In this document: positions 1 through 10,463 of the stretch, piece by piece
Position numbering within the stretch: position 1 is the stretch's first letter
Layout: each line of letters starts with the position of its first letter
Source of the DNA: Ovis canadensis
Taxonomy: Eukaryota > Chordata > Mammalia > Artiodactyla > Bovidae
Assembly: GCF_042477335.2 (NCBI RefSeq)
Contig: NC_091247.1
Coordinates: 17,904,501 to 17,968,500, forward strand
Reading direction: 5' to 3'
DNA length: 64,000 nucleotides
Made by a program: the position numbers and the translations under genes
Notes under the pieces: generated by a model
What the model saw: only the letters and a program-made list of their open reading frames with translations
What the model was told of the DNA's origin: nothing
Database searches by the model: none

Positions 1-366
1 TTTAAAAAATAAATTAGAATGGCTTGTTTATGAGCCATCAGCAGCTGTTGATTCATTTGCTAATTAATGATTCAGACAAAATCAGCATGTAATACCCAGT
101 GATAACCAGTTTATAATTATGAGTTCTTTCCTTGTCATAAACCTTACAAATTACAGACAATTTTAGAATTTTTACTCATCGCTGGTTACTGAATAGACTC
201 TTTGATTCTGGTCATTATTTTATCAATTACATGCAAGCAAGAAACCTGGATCTCTCTTTTCTTCCTTATTCACTATCTCCCAGGACCAGCCACAACTTGT
301 AGAACCTGCCCCACAAACAGCCTTCAAATTTATGCAGCACATCATGACAATCTTAGTTTAGGACCA
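1..366. other. repeat-free AT-rich sequence
   Basis: No interspersed repeat, gene or RNA is recognised. Several homeodomain-type TAAT/ATTA cores cluster around positions 55-75 and 110-120, which is compatible with non-coding regulatory DNA but is not evidence of it. Confidence 0.4.
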
Positions 367-690
367 AGATATCTTGAGAGTCCCTTGGACTGCAAGGAGA
401 TCAAACTAGTCAATCCTAAAGGAAATCAACCCTGACTATTCATTGGAAGGACTGATCCTGAAGCTGAAGCTCCAATACTCTGGCCACCTGATGGAAAAGA
501 CCCTGATGCTGGGAAAGATTTAAGGTAAAGAGAGAAGGAGGCAGCAAAGGATGAGATGGTTAGATAGCATCTCTGACTCAATGGACAAAAGTCTGAGCAA
601 ACTCTGGGAGACAGTGAAGAACAGGGGAGCTTGGCGCGCTTCGGCAAGTGGGGTCTCAAAGAGTCAGATGTGACTTAGCGACTGAACAAC
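367..690 (+). mobile_element. BovB LINE 3' end, 5'-truncated
   Basis: The segment matches the BovB C-terminal coding region and 3' end: the stretch around 373-400 corresponds to the part encoding RRLLRVPWTARRSNQ, and the copy ends with GCGACTGAAC at about 680-690. It is diverged, with indels in the arginine-rich stretch near 510-545, so it is an old copy. No clear target-site duplication was found. Confidence 0.85.
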
Positions 691-738
691 ATTAATCTGT
701 CTTCTGGTTGTCTTTTTACCATCCTTATACTCTGCAGT

Positions 739-1182
739 TGTTTAAATAATGGCCCCCCAGATTCAAATCCCTGGACCGGGGAGTATGTGCCTTATGTGAT
801 AAAAGGCAGCTATAATAAAGTGATGGATTTGGGATGGGAAGGTTACCCAGGATAACCTGGGTGAGCCACTGTAATCACAGGGTTCATGTAATAGGAGGCG
901 ATAGAATTACAGCCAGGGGGAAAGTGATGTGATGATGGAGTCGGAGACTAGAGAGACGCGCCTTGAAGATGGAGAAAGGAGCCCTGAGATGAGGAATGCA
1001 GGCAGCCTCAGCGGCTGGAACTGCTGAGAAAGGGACTCTCCCCAGAAGCCCCTCCCAAAGGAACACAGCTGCGTGGACACTTTGATTCAGGGCATCTGAC
1101 CTCCAGACTGTAGCAGAACAAGTGCTGGTTTAAGCTACCAATTTATTGGTAATTTGTAACAACAGCAATAGGAATCCAATAC
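739..1182 (+). mobile_element. MLT1-like MaLR solo LTR
   Basis: The sequence follows a mammalian MaLR LTR pattern: a TG start followed by AATGGCCCCCC, then a GGATAACCTGGGTGAGCC block, a GGAATGCAGGCAGCCTC block, and a 3' end resembling CTGACCTCCAGA followed by GGTAATTTGTAACAACAGC and a terminal CA. No internal retroviral sequence adjoins it, so it is a solitary LTR relic. The exact MLT1 subfamily is uncertain. Confidence 0.7.
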
Positions 1183-1864
1183 ATGCCCTCAATTATTTCC
1201 TGCCTCAGCAGAGCATCTTTAGGTCATAAATTTGCTCATCACTCCCTAGCATAAAAACTTTCTATAAAAGTTTCCACTGGAGATTCAAAAAGTTCCTAAA
1301 AGAAGCCTGAAGGCACTGTTCCAACCCACCCTCGGCCCTGGGGGCCTTGCCCTTCTCCTCCCCTCCCCGCTAAACTAGCAGATGAGCCTGGACTCTTCTT
1401 CCTATTCCTCAAGCCGTCTGCATCCTTCCAGCCTTCAGGCCTGGGACAGAGATCAGAGCGTGTCTCCGTGGCTGTCCTTTCCGTCCCTAGTCACACAGGG
1501 CACTTGCATTTGGACACCCCCCTACAATTAGCTCCTAGCAGCAGGTTGACCCCTCCAGGCCATCCTCCTACCTGCTCTGGCTCGGCTCTCATCTGACAGC
1601 TGATGCATAAGACCCTGAGCCCCCCCAGGGGCTGTGGGGCGACATCATCCATGTGCCCCTGCAGAGCAGGGCCCCCCACCCACCCACAATTTGGGTGTGA
1701 AGTGAGAGAGAGAGAGAGACGCACTACTTGTGTTAAGTGGCTGAGATTTGGGGGTTGTTTGTCACAACAATTGTCCAGACCATTCTCACTCCAGGTATTT
1801 CCACAGCAGCCTCCCCGGGTCTCAGGCCCATCCTGAGGGTCCTACATAAAGGAACCCCTCCACC
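1183..1864. other. unassigned sequence with an AG tract
   Basis: Mostly unique, moderately GC-rich DNA with C-runs around 1616-1626 and a short (AG)n tract at 1703-1718. Sequence at 1730-1780 resembles the 3' end of an old LTR-type element (a GGCTGAGATTTGGGGG motif), but this is too diverged to assign. No convincing open frame. Confidence 0.35.
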
Positions 1865-1996
1865 CAAGTGTGCCTCTTGTCTTTCTTCACAATAGTCGCT
1901 GCTGTCCCCAGTATTGTTTTGTCTTATTCTTTACTTGTTCACCCTTGTATCCTCAATGCATCTGATAGAAAGTAAGCGTTCAGTACATACTGGTTG
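1865..1996 (+). mobile_element. L2-type LINE 3' end fragment
   Basis: Resembles the sense 3' end of mammalian L2: 'CTTGTATCCTCAATGC' followed by 'GTAAGCGTTCAGTACATA' matches the usual 'TCCCCAGTGCCT...GTAGGCGCTCAATAAATA' ending. Short and diverged. Confidence 0.5.
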
Positions 1997-2048
1997 GATG
2001 GGTGGATGGGCAGGTGGGTAAGTGAGTGGGTGAGTGGATGGATGGTGG
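1994..2048. repeat. degenerate (TGGA)n/(TGGG)n microsatellite
   Basis: Imperfect tetranucleotide array of TGGA, TGGG and TGAG units starting immediately after the L2-like end, a common place for tandem repeats to arise. Confidence 0.7.
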
Positions 2049-2391
2049 AAGGAAGGGGAGGGCCCACAGGGTTGACAAATGCAGGACTTTTGAAAAACTA
2101 GGAAGAAGAGGCTAACACAGCTAGAGAGATGTATAGAGATAAGCACAAATAAGTTATGCATGCTTTATATGTTATTCTAAAAATTCTGATCTTTATTTCA
2201 TGGGAATTAGGAAGCTACTGAGGTTTTTGAGATCAGAATTTTACTTTGGCGGCACTGTTAACAGTATTTGGGGTAAAAAGATTGGAGGTAAGTTGACCAA
2301 CTTGGAAACCACTTGTAATAATAGTAAAAATGATAATATAATAAGTAACAAACAACTAAAATAATAATTTTAAATACTAATAAAGAATAAG

Positions 2392-2789
2392 TACCATATA
2401 CTGACACATATATACGGAATCTGGAGAGATGGCACCGATGAATTTATTTTCGGGGCAGCAGTGGAGAAACAGACATAGGGAACAGACCTATGGACACGGT
2501 GGGAGGGGAAGGAGAAGGGGAGATGTATGGAGAGAGGAATATAGAAACTTACAATACCATGTGTATAATAGACAGCCAATGGGAATTTGCTGTATGGCTC
2601 CAGGAACTCAAACAGCGGCTCTGCGGCACACTGAAGGGTGGGGTGGGGAGGGAGATGGGAGGGAAGAGGCCTTGGAGGGAAGGGACATGGGTGTACCTAT
2701 GGCTGATTCTTGTTGATGTATGACAGAAAACCACAAAATTCTGTAAAGTAATTATCCTTCCATTAAAAAATTAAACAACAACAAAAAAG
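2392..2789 (+). mobile_element. ruminant LINE-1 3' UTR (first of two adjacent copies)
   Basis: Starts inside the L1 3' UTR ('CACATATATACGGAATCTGG') and runs through the GGGGCAGCAGTGGAGAAACAG block, the purine-rich GGGTGGGG block and the terminal TGTAAAGTAATTATCC, ending in an A-rich tail. It is 5'-truncated and carries no ORF. A second L1 end was inserted directly at its tail (2797-3249). Confidence 0.85.
2636..2663 (+). other. G-quadruplex-type motif in L1 3' UTR
   Basis: Six G-runs of at least three (2636-2638, 2640-2643, 2645-2648, 2650-2652, 2657-2659, 2661-2663) are separated by loops of 1-4 bases, satisfying the usual G4 pattern. A polypurine G-rich tract is a known feature of mammalian L1 3' UTRs; that it folds here is inferred. 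Confidence 0.6.
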
Positions 2790-2796
2790 GAATATG

Positions 2797-3249
2797 AGGT
2801 GGATGAAAATGGAGCCTATTATACAGAGGGAAATAAGTCGGAAAGAAAAACACCAATACAGTATATTAACGCATATATATGGAATTTACAGTGATGGTAA
2901 CAACGACCCTATATGCAGGACAGCAAAAGAGACACAGTTGTAAAGAACGGACTTTTGGACTCTGGGAAAAGGCGAGGGTGGGATGATTTGAGAGGCTAGC
3001 ATTGAAACATGTATATTACCATGTGTGAAGTAGACCACCAGTCCAAGTTCGAAGCATGAAACAAGGCACCCAAAGCTGGTGCACTGGGACGACCCAGAGG
3101 GATGGGATAGGGAGGGAGGTGGGAGGAGGGTTCAGGATGGGGGACATACGGACACCCATGGCTGAATCATGTCAGTGTGTGGCAAAACCACCACAATATT
3201 GTAAAGTAATTAATCTCCAATTTAAAAAAATAAGTTAATTTTTAAAAAA
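2797..3249 (+). mobile_element. ruminant LINE-1 3' UTR (second copy, with TSD)
   Basis: 5'-truncated L1 end beginning GGTGGATGAAAATGG (last codons region of ORF2) and running through the GACCCAGAGGGATGG block to an A-rich tail. Flanked by GAATATG at 2790-2796 and 3250-3256, each preceded by an A-run, giving a target-site duplication that places this insertion at the poly-A tail of the preceding L1. Confidence 0.85.
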
Positions 3250-3279
3250 GAATATGCATTATTAACATTTATTGTCTCA

Positions 3280-3715
3280 TAAGTCTATAACAAGCACAGC
3301 ACTAATAATGCAGTTGCATTGGAGTTCCCTTAATCTTCACAACAACCATAGGGGTGAAGAGGTATTAATATGGCTTCCTGATAGCTCAGTTGATAAAGAA
3401 TCCACCTGCGATGTGGGAGACCCTGGTTTGATTCCTGGGTTAGGAAGATCCCCTGGAGAAGGGAAAGGCTACCCACTCCAGTATTCTAGCCTGGAGAATT
3501 CCATGGACTGTATAGTCCATGGGGTCGCAAAGAGTCAGACACGACTGAGCGACTTTCACTTTCATTTAAAAGACTTGAAAACTGAAGCACAGACAGGTCA
3601 AGTAACTTGCCAAGATCACACAGCCAGTGTGAGCAACAGAGATACAGTTTGAAACCAGGCAGTCTGATGCCAGGTCCCACGTGCCTAGCTCCCAATCTTA
3701 TGCTGTGATCACTGT
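3280..3715 (-). mobile_element. MIR SINE, split by a Bov-tA
   Basis: Two halves of one MIR in antisense: 3280-3370 carries the TCTTCACAACAACCATAGGGG block, and 3567-3715 carries ACTTGAAAACTGAAGCACAG, CTTGCCAAGATCACACAGCC and AACCAGGCAGTCTGATGCC. The intervening 196 bases are a Bov-tA, which therefore inserted into an already fixed ancient MIR. Confidence 0.8.
3371..3566 (+). mobile_element. Bov-tA SINE
   Basis: tRNA-Glu-derived head with box A-like 'TAGCTCAGTTGATAAAG' and box B-like 'GGTTTGATTCC', followed by the A-unit with GGAGAAGGGAAAGGC and the end GAGTCAGACACGACTGAGCG. Inserted in a MIR. Confidence 0.9.
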
Positions 3716-3877
3716 TACCCTCTGAGACAGTGACAGCAGACAAGGAAAGAAGAGATCCCCACATGAGGGAACAGGCATCAGACATGGCTCCAAAACTGAA
3801 CCACAGTGAGAACTAAGGTGGGGCAGGACCTGGCCCTTTTTAGTATTTAACCTCTTCTCACACAAAATCTCCTGGAT

Positions 3878-4507
3878 CAGCAAAGTAAGTCCAGAAAGAG
3901 AAAAACAAATGCCGGATATTGACACATATATGTGGAATCTAAGAGAAAATGGTATAAAGGATCTTTCGTGCAGAGCAGAAACGGAGACACAGACAAATGA
4001 ATGGATAGATGCCGAGGAGGCAAGGGGTGGGGTGGGAGGAACTGGCAGATTGGGATTGACACATATACACCACTGACTTTTGTGGTTTAGTTGCTAAGTC
4101 GTGTCTAATTCTTTAGGGACATCATAGACTATAGCTAGCCATACTCCTCTCTGTCCATGGGATTCTCCAGGCAAGAATACTGGGAGTGGGTTGCCATTTC
4201 CGCACCGGGGGATCTCCCCCCACCCAGGGATCAAACCCACTTCTCCTGCATTGTTAGGCGATTCTTTAGAGCTGAGCCACCAAGGAAGGACCGAACACCA
4301 CTGATTCTCTGCATAAAATAGACAACTGATGGAAACGTACTGCATAGCGCAGGGAACTTTACTTAATGCTCTAGGATAAACGGAATGGGAAGAAAATCCA
4401 AAAGGGGAGGGGGTATATGTATCTGTATGGCTGATTCACTTTGCTGTACAATAGAAACTAACACAACATTGTAAAGCAAATCTACCCCCCAAAAAATTTT
4501 TTAATTC
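3878..4507 (+). mobile_element. ruminant LINE-1 3' UTR, split by a Bov-tA
   Basis: Contains GGAATCTAAGAGAAAATGG, the GCGCAGGGAACTTTACTTAATGC block and a terminus of ACATTGTAAAGCAAATC before an A/T-rich tail. The Bov-tA at 4077-4294 interrupts it. A weak 7-bp flanking repeat (CCTGGAT at 3871-3877 and 4508-4514) may be its target-site duplication. Confidence 0.85.
4077..4294 (-). mobile_element. Bov-tA SINE with perfect TSD
   Basis: Antisense Bov-tA ending at 'GAGCCACCAAGGAAGG'. Bounded by the identical 10-mers ACACCACTGA at 4067-4076 and 4295-4304. Removing it restores a continuous L1 3' UTR. Confidence 0.92.
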
Positions 4508-4755
4508 CCTGGATTCTTTTTGCTGTTCTTGTTTTTGTTAGAAACCAAGCTTTGTAGTATTTTTTCTCCAAGTGACACACCCACGACCTCAGTGTCCTCA
4601 CACACATGCCTAGGCATTTCTGCCATTTCACCCAGCAACTCATGGGAAACAAAGGGAGGCCAAGAGAGAACTGCAGAGAAATAGGCAGAGACTCACAAGT
4701 AGTAAAGATGATGAGCATGTTTCTTAAGAAGTCTGAACAAGGACTAGGCTTACTC

Positions 4756-4967
4756 ACAAAGAAAGTGAAGTCATTCAGTTGTGTCCGACTTTGCGACCCC
4801 ATGGACTGTAGCCCGCCAGGCTCCTCTGTCCGTGGGATTCTCCAGCCAAGAATACTGGAGTGGGTTGCCATTTCCTCCTCCAGGGGATCTTCCCAACCCA
4901 GGGATCGAACCTGGGTCTCCTGCTTTGCAGGCAGATGCTTTATCCTCTGAGCCACCAGGGAAGCCCC
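4756..4967 (-). mobile_element. Bov-tA SINE with perfect TSD
   Basis: Full-length antisense copy from the A-unit (AAGTCATTCAGTTGTGTCC) to the tRNA head (GAGCCACCAGGGAAGCCCC). The 10-mer AGGCTTACTC flanks it at 4746-4755 and 4968-4977. A 224-codon minus-strand open frame that runs across this and the next SINE is an artefact of their sequence. Confidence 0.93.
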
Positions 4968-5048
4968 AGGCTTACTCTCAGGCAATGTTAATTTCCCTGG
5001 ATATGCTTCACCTTGGTCGTCCCAGTTCTGATCTTGGTGGTATGTACT

Positions 5049-5251
5049 CAATTGCTCTGTTGTGTTCAACACTTTATGATCCCATGGACTGGAGCCCACC
5101 AGGCTCCTCTGTCCCTGGAATTCTGTAGGCGAGAATACTGTGGAGTGGGCCGCCATTTCCTCCTCCAGGGAATCTTCCCAACCCAGGGGATTGAACCTGT
5201 GTGCCCTGCATTGGCAAGTGAATTCTTTACCACTGAGCCACCTGGGCAGCC
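5049..5251 (-). mobile_element. Bov-tA SINE with 16-bp TSD
   Basis: Antisense copy about 80 bp from the previous Bov-tA but independent of it: its own duplication CTTGGTGGTATGTACT (5033-5048) versus CTTGGTGGTGGGTACT (5252-5267) has 14 of 16 matches, so it is an older insertion. Confidence 0.9.
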
Positions 5252-5267
5252 CTTGGTGGTGGGTACT

Positions 5268-7278
5268 GACAAATACTGACCAAAGCTTGGCGCTCCAGAC
5301 TCAGGGTGAGATCAACAGAAGGTCTCTAGTCCCAGGCTCATGGAGCTCTGTCTGCTTTAGGTCATCTGTTGATTTGATCACAGGCCCTTTTTCATTCCAA
5401 ACTGAGGGTCTAGGCATGTATGCCTCCATGCTTCAATCTGGAGCCGGCACTGTGGTAATGGTAATTTTTCCCTGTGGTATGCGTGAGCGTTCCCATGGGA
5501 ACATAATTTAGCTGGACATATTAAATCATGTCATCAGCAGTCATGAGCCCAGTGGATTATTGATCAATGGCTGTGAAATCAAAGTGTATCTACAGAATTA
5601 CACTTGGAAGCAGAGACTCATTTACAGTCAACTTTATTCTGGAAGGTCTCCATCTGACAGAGCCCTGCCCGAGAATGATCTTTTCAGGGCTTTGTGTCTT
5701 AGGCTCTTCAGGACCTGTATGATGTCTTTGAAAGGACCATGCAAACCCTCAAGTAAATACAAGTTCTATGGTGCTTTTCATTTCAGGAGCTTGTCTTGTA
5801 TTTAGGAGCTGGAATATACGGAAGGACTTTCCAGTCTGTGTATTACCTAAGCCTACCGCCTCCACTTCCACCCAAAATGACAGTACCGCCCCCTCCCCCA
5901 GATTCCTCAGCATCTGCTGAGTGATGCTGGGCGGCACCAGCCCAGGCACTGGCTCTTCAGCTTCTTTTCCTGGTTTGCGTGTTCTTCCCAAATACATCCA
6001 CACATTTGATCCCTTGCTTCTGACCCCTCTCCTCATACAGTCAGGGGATGATGATAATTGAGCCTGCAGATGAGGGTAGTGGATGGCATTGGTGGGGCGC
6101 ATGGAGGTATCTGACCCCAACTTCTAGCACTCTCTTAGAGGGTGGGAACATGTAACATGTTTTGTTTTCTCCCTGCAGGTCTTAGTTGCACAAGAAAGGC
6201 TAGCCGTATCAATCTTAACTACAAATGAAACTAACACGTGTCCATAGATGGACTGGTTAACAGCTTCAGTAAAAGTGTGGTTTGGGAGAGGCGGCTGCAC
6301 ACTCTCAGAGAACTGAGGTTTGGCTTCAGATTTTATGGTAATTCTCATCTTTACTGCAACCATAAGCAAGTCTCATTATAAATCCTGTGTATTTAGTTGG
6401 GCTGAAGGATATGCAAATTTTTTTGATGAATGTAATGCAATCCTGTATTTGGAAGACAGGTCATGGGCATGTGATTAGAAGTGGTGGCCAAGACCGAGAC
6501 CCTCCCTTCTCTGTATGAAGCGGCTGTTACTCAGAGAAACTGTGGAGTTTGGGAAAATTTACGGGAAGGAGTAGAAAGAACAGGATCCCACATTGTCAGT
6601 TACATCAAGTAAACCGAGGTCGAGGACTGAGTGACACGTGCTGCTGTCAGAATACATCGCTGTGATCACTGAGCTGACAGTGTATGTATTAATGAGATTG
6701 ACATAGGAAGTTCTTGTCGTAAAATTTGGGAGGATTTTCATAAAATGATCAAGACAGATGCAATTTCTGTTAGGGCCCCACCTCCCTATACATGGCTAGA
6801 AAGCATCTGATTCTGATTATCCTGACATCTCGGAGCGGGCTTTGCTTGAAGCAGTTTTTATGGCTTGCAGACTCCGAGAAGCTTGAATGTCCAATTTATA
6901 GATGAACCCACAATTGGTCATATATGCTCCCTAGCTCTGCACCCTCCTTTTCTGAGGTAGACAGGAGCTAGGGAAGGACCAGTGTTTTTTTCTTTTGGTG
7001 ATTTCAATCCCAGTTCTTCACTTAAACCTCTTATTGTAAATTATAAATGCAACACAACTATATAACATAGACACGCAGGTGCGACTCGCGTGAGGCGGGG
7101 CACCCTGTGCCTGCCCTGTTGGAGCTGGTGGCCAATTACATTTATAACCCTCATCACTGGTGTTTCTCCAGCCCATTCAGGGAAGGACCAGTGTGACAGA
7201 AAGAAATACCTTTCTGCCCAGCATCTCCTTGGAGAAGCAGAACCCAATCTGAGTCTGAGCCGCTGATGGAACGATATT
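5268..7278. other. 2-kb unique stretch, no gene recognised
   Basis: No recent transposon is visible. Open frames here are short (at most about 120 codons) and lack recognisable domains or consistent splice context. Old diverged repeats could be missed by eye. Confidence 0.4.
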
Positions 7279-7440
7279 AGTAATAATGACAATAACAGCA
7301 CGCGTTGTTGTTGTGTGCTTACTGCGTGCCAGGCAAGCTTTCAAACACTGCGTGCTTTCACTTAACCTTTCAACAGTCACACGATGCAGATACAGATGAA
7401 GAAACTGAGGCACATGGCTGGATAGGAGGCTGTAGCAGGG
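7279..7440 (-). mobile_element. MIR SINE fragment
   Basis: Antisense MIR signature in order: TAATAATGACAATAACAGC, GTGCTTACTGCGTGCCAGGC, then AAGAAACTGAGGCACATGGC. The CORE-to-3' region is represented; the tRNA-like 5' end is lost. Confidence 0.75.
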
Positions 7441-7517
7441 TAAAATGTTGAGACAGGAAAAATTAGAGATGAAGACTTGATGTGTCCCTTTTAACCTCTT
7501 GTCCAAACGTCCAAATT

Positions 7518-7725
7518 GGCTTCCCTGGTGGCTCAGACAGTAAAGTGTCTGGCTGCAGTGAGGGAGACCCAGGTTCAATCCCTGGGTCGGGAAGATCCCC
7601 TGGAGAAAGAATGGCAACCCACTCCAGTACGCTTGCCTGGAAAATTCCATGGACGGAGGAGCTTCGTAGGCTACAGTCAATGGGTCGTAAAGAGTCGGAC
7701 ACGGCTGAGCAGCTTCACCTCTTCT
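7518..7725 (+). mobile_element. Bov-tA SINE with 8-bp TSD
   Basis: Sense copy from GGCTTCCCTGGTGGCTCAG to GGACACGGCTGAGC plus a short tail. Flanked by TCCAAATT at 7510-7517 and 7726-7733. Confidence 0.92.
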
Positions 7726-7733
7726 TCCAAATT

Positions 7734-9149
7734 TCTGCTGACGAGCCCTTGTTTTTCTGCTGACAAGCATGAAATGAAGGTCATTATACTTAGACTTACA
7801 GCATGAGTTTCTCAAGTGTTCACGAACACAGGGTTCAGTTTCAATCCATGGATCTGATAAGACTTATAAACGCCACCCAACGACACAGAACACATGGTGA
7901 TACAAAACAAACAAGGCACATTTGCAACAGCCAAAAATTGCTTTGCATAGTAAAGTGTGACTTTAATGAGCTATAAGTGTTATACTTGCATGATATACAG
8001 TGGACACTCCCTAATAGCGACATTCCTATAGCTGGCACCCTGGCAAAAACTTTCAAGTCTCATCTTCATCAGAAAAATGATTTTCTTTTCTGTAAATGGC
8101 CTCTAAATGAGAAGAGGAGTTTGTATTGGTTATTTGACCCTGAAAAGATAGTATTGATCTACAAAATGAATTTCAGAAGGGAGAGAGGCAGGAAGTGAGA
8201 GGGAAAATAGAAGATTTTTAAGTGACTTATACACGGCGAAGCCAGAAGGGTGTCCCGGCTACAGAGAGAGGAGAGCTGCGTCCAGGGCTATCGCATCTCA
8301 TGCTGTTTGCACTGCCCACTTACTCAGCCTTACCGAACCCCAAGCCCCCTTGTATCTTACTTACCTGCCGAGGTAAAGCCTGTAACAGTGGAAACAAACA
8401 GGGAGGTGATAGTTAGGAAAAGCATCGTTGGAACAGTTACAGACTGTGTGTTATCTACAGGTCATCGGACAAAGGCCAAGGAAACCGCAGCTGCCTCGCA
8501 CAAAGAGTTAGAGGCGGTCCCAGCCAGGCTGTGATGAGAACAGAGCGACAAAGTGAGGCGCAAAATAGAACGGAAATGGCACCCCAGGCGCTCCTGGGCA
8601 GGAAGAGAAAATTCGTCCACGTCCAGATGCATCGCCGTGGGCTTTCCTAGCTGTTTGGTTCAACACAGTGGAAGCCTGAAGTCAAATTCCAACCAGCTTA
8701 ATGCTGCAGAAGATCCCCCCGTTTCAAGAAGCCAGACTGGTGGTGGGCTGCAGGCTGGTTTCAGCCTTTTCAGTGACTTAATTTCACCTATTCTGCCCCA
8801 CACCATGCATATTACATAGCCGACCTGAAAAAATCGTGTTGATTCTGAAGAATAAATCAATTCCTGCAGATAAGATGCAGACCAATGAATGTTACAGAAT
8901 GCCTGAAAGGGCCTCGACCTGGCCCCCCTCCATCCCCCACCAGCCATGTGACCTTCAACCTCCCACTGAAGCCCCTGGGCCTTGTTTCCACATTAAGAAA
9001 TGGATTTTTTTTTTTTTAACATCTGCTCCATCTGTGTCAGGTTTGGTTTGTCTGCTGCAGTTGTAAGTATCAAATAAATTCATGACACAAGAGCATTCTG
9101 TGTACTGCACAGCCATCTGAAAAAGCCTGTCTCCCAGATAGAGTCTCCC
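7734..9149. other. 1.4-kb unique stretch
   Basis: No transposon or gene is recognised. A T-run (about 9004-9018) and a few short open frames (under 100 codons) are the only visible features. Confidence 0.4.
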
Positions 9150-9157
9150 CTTCAGGG

Positions 9158-9364
9158 CCCCTTCCCCGGTGGCTCAGACGGTAAAGCGTCTACCTGCAAT
9201 GCAGGAGACCAGGGTTCCATCCCTGGGTCGGGAAGACCCCCTGGAGAAGGGAATGGCAACTCATTTCAGTATTCTGGCCTGGAGAATTCGATGGACACAG
9301 GAGCCTGGCAGACTACAGCTCATGTGGTCACAAAGAATCAGACACGACTAAGTAACATTTCACA
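9158..9364 (+). mobile_element. Bov-tA SINE with 8-bp TSD
   Basis: Sense copy with a C-to-T-type substitution in the first head bases (CCCCTTCCCCGGTGGCTCAG). CTTCAGGG flanks it at 9150-9157 and 9365-9372. Confidence 0.9.
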
Positions 9365-9429
9365 CTTCAGGGATATTTGACTATTTGGGCCAATAGAATG
9401 GGTAGAAGTGTATTTTGCATGTTGAAAGG

Positions 9430-9680
9430 ATATTCATTTTTAAGGGCCGGAGAATGGACTATTTGGGTTGACAACATCATCATTAATGGAAACGGGAGCT
9501 GAAGGACCAATAGGATGAAGGTGGCAGAGATGAAAACAGGGTTGAAGAGAGAAATGTGAAGTTTGGAAATATTGAAACTGAGAAGTGAACTGATTGAGAT
9601 CTACCAAGGCATTAAAGTGCAAATAGAAAGGGAGATCATTAAAATCTTTCACGGTTGATATCTGCCGCATGCTGGTGGGA
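9430..9680 (-). mobile_element. possible L2-type LINE fragment
   Basis: The order 'ATTTGGGTTGACAACATC', 'GATGAAAACAGGGTTGAAG' and 'GAAGTTTGGAAATATTGAA' loosely tracks the antisense L2 sequence seen better at 40205-42950. Weak and diverged. Confidence 0.3.
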
Positions 9681-10121
9681 CACACGCATATTACACACAG
9701 CCAGTGGAGGTTGTTACAAATCTATATGGGGGGGAATTTTTTAGAAATAAGTAGGATTCAATCCTTAAAAAGATGGGCACTGAGAGGAAAGGGGACACTC
9801 CTGGAGAGGAGAAGGTTAATTGACCATTGGTCAAACCAGAAATAAGAAGGCAATGATCAGTTTCACAGGTAAGAGATGGTACAGTTTGTACAGAAATCAT
9901 TGCTCTGCTCAGTTCAGAGGAGAGTTCAGCATCTCAAGGAAAGGATGTCATTGTCTGGCTCTCTCCTTCCTCTTCCTTTACCTGCAATGCCAGGTAAAGT
10001 GACATTGAGCAGACAGAAGCCAAGCTTTCCACTGAAAAGGTGCACTTTTGGAAGCAGGCCAGCCTTGGGCATTCCCAGGAAGATCTACTGGTGAAGATCA
10101 TCTTGTTGTTTATTGTTTATT
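9681..10121. other. unique sequence
   Basis: Nothing recognisable except a G-run at 9727-9733. No supported gene. Confidence 0.35.
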
Positions 10122-10463
10122 TTTGTGGTTGTCTCTAAGCTGTGTCTGACTCTTTGCAACCCCATGGGCTGCAGCACACTAGGCTTCCCAGTCCCTCACT
10201 AGTTCTCAGAGTTTGTTCACATTCATGTCCATTGAGTCAGTGATGCTGTCTAACCATCTCATCCTCTGCTGCCCCTTCTCCTTTTGCCTTCACTCTTTCT
10301 CAGCATCAGGATCTTTTCCAGTGAGTTGACTCTTCATATCAGGTGGCCAAAGTATTTGAGCTTCAGCTTCAGCATCTATCCTTCCAACAAATATTCAGGG
10401 TTGATTTCCTTCAGGATTGACTGGTTTGATCTTGCAATCCAAAGGACTCTCTAGAGTCCTCCA
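10122..10463 (-). mobile_element. BovB LINE 3' end
   Basis: Antisense BovB: the 3'-terminal GTGTCTGACTCTTTGCAACC is on the left, the arginine-rich and CATCTCATCCTCTG blocks follow, and the copy breaks off at the AGGACTCTCTAGAGTCC region. Diverged and without the (TTCAG)n terminus. Confidence 0.85.

Noticed and set aside
739..1182. possible intact endogenous retrovirus
   Set aside because: Only an LTR-like segment is present; no primer-binding site, gag/pol-like sequence or second LTR was seen.
4482..5156. 224-codon minus-strand open frame, the longest in the window
   Set aside because: It runs through two antisense Bov-tA SINEs and an L1 tail; recurrent strings such as LPAKQETQVRSLGWEDPLE are standard SINE translations.
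9158..9364. tRNA-Glu-like boxes in Bov-tA heads as tRNA genes
   Set aside because: Box A and B motifs are retained, but there is no cloverleaf or acceptor stem; they are SINE promoters.
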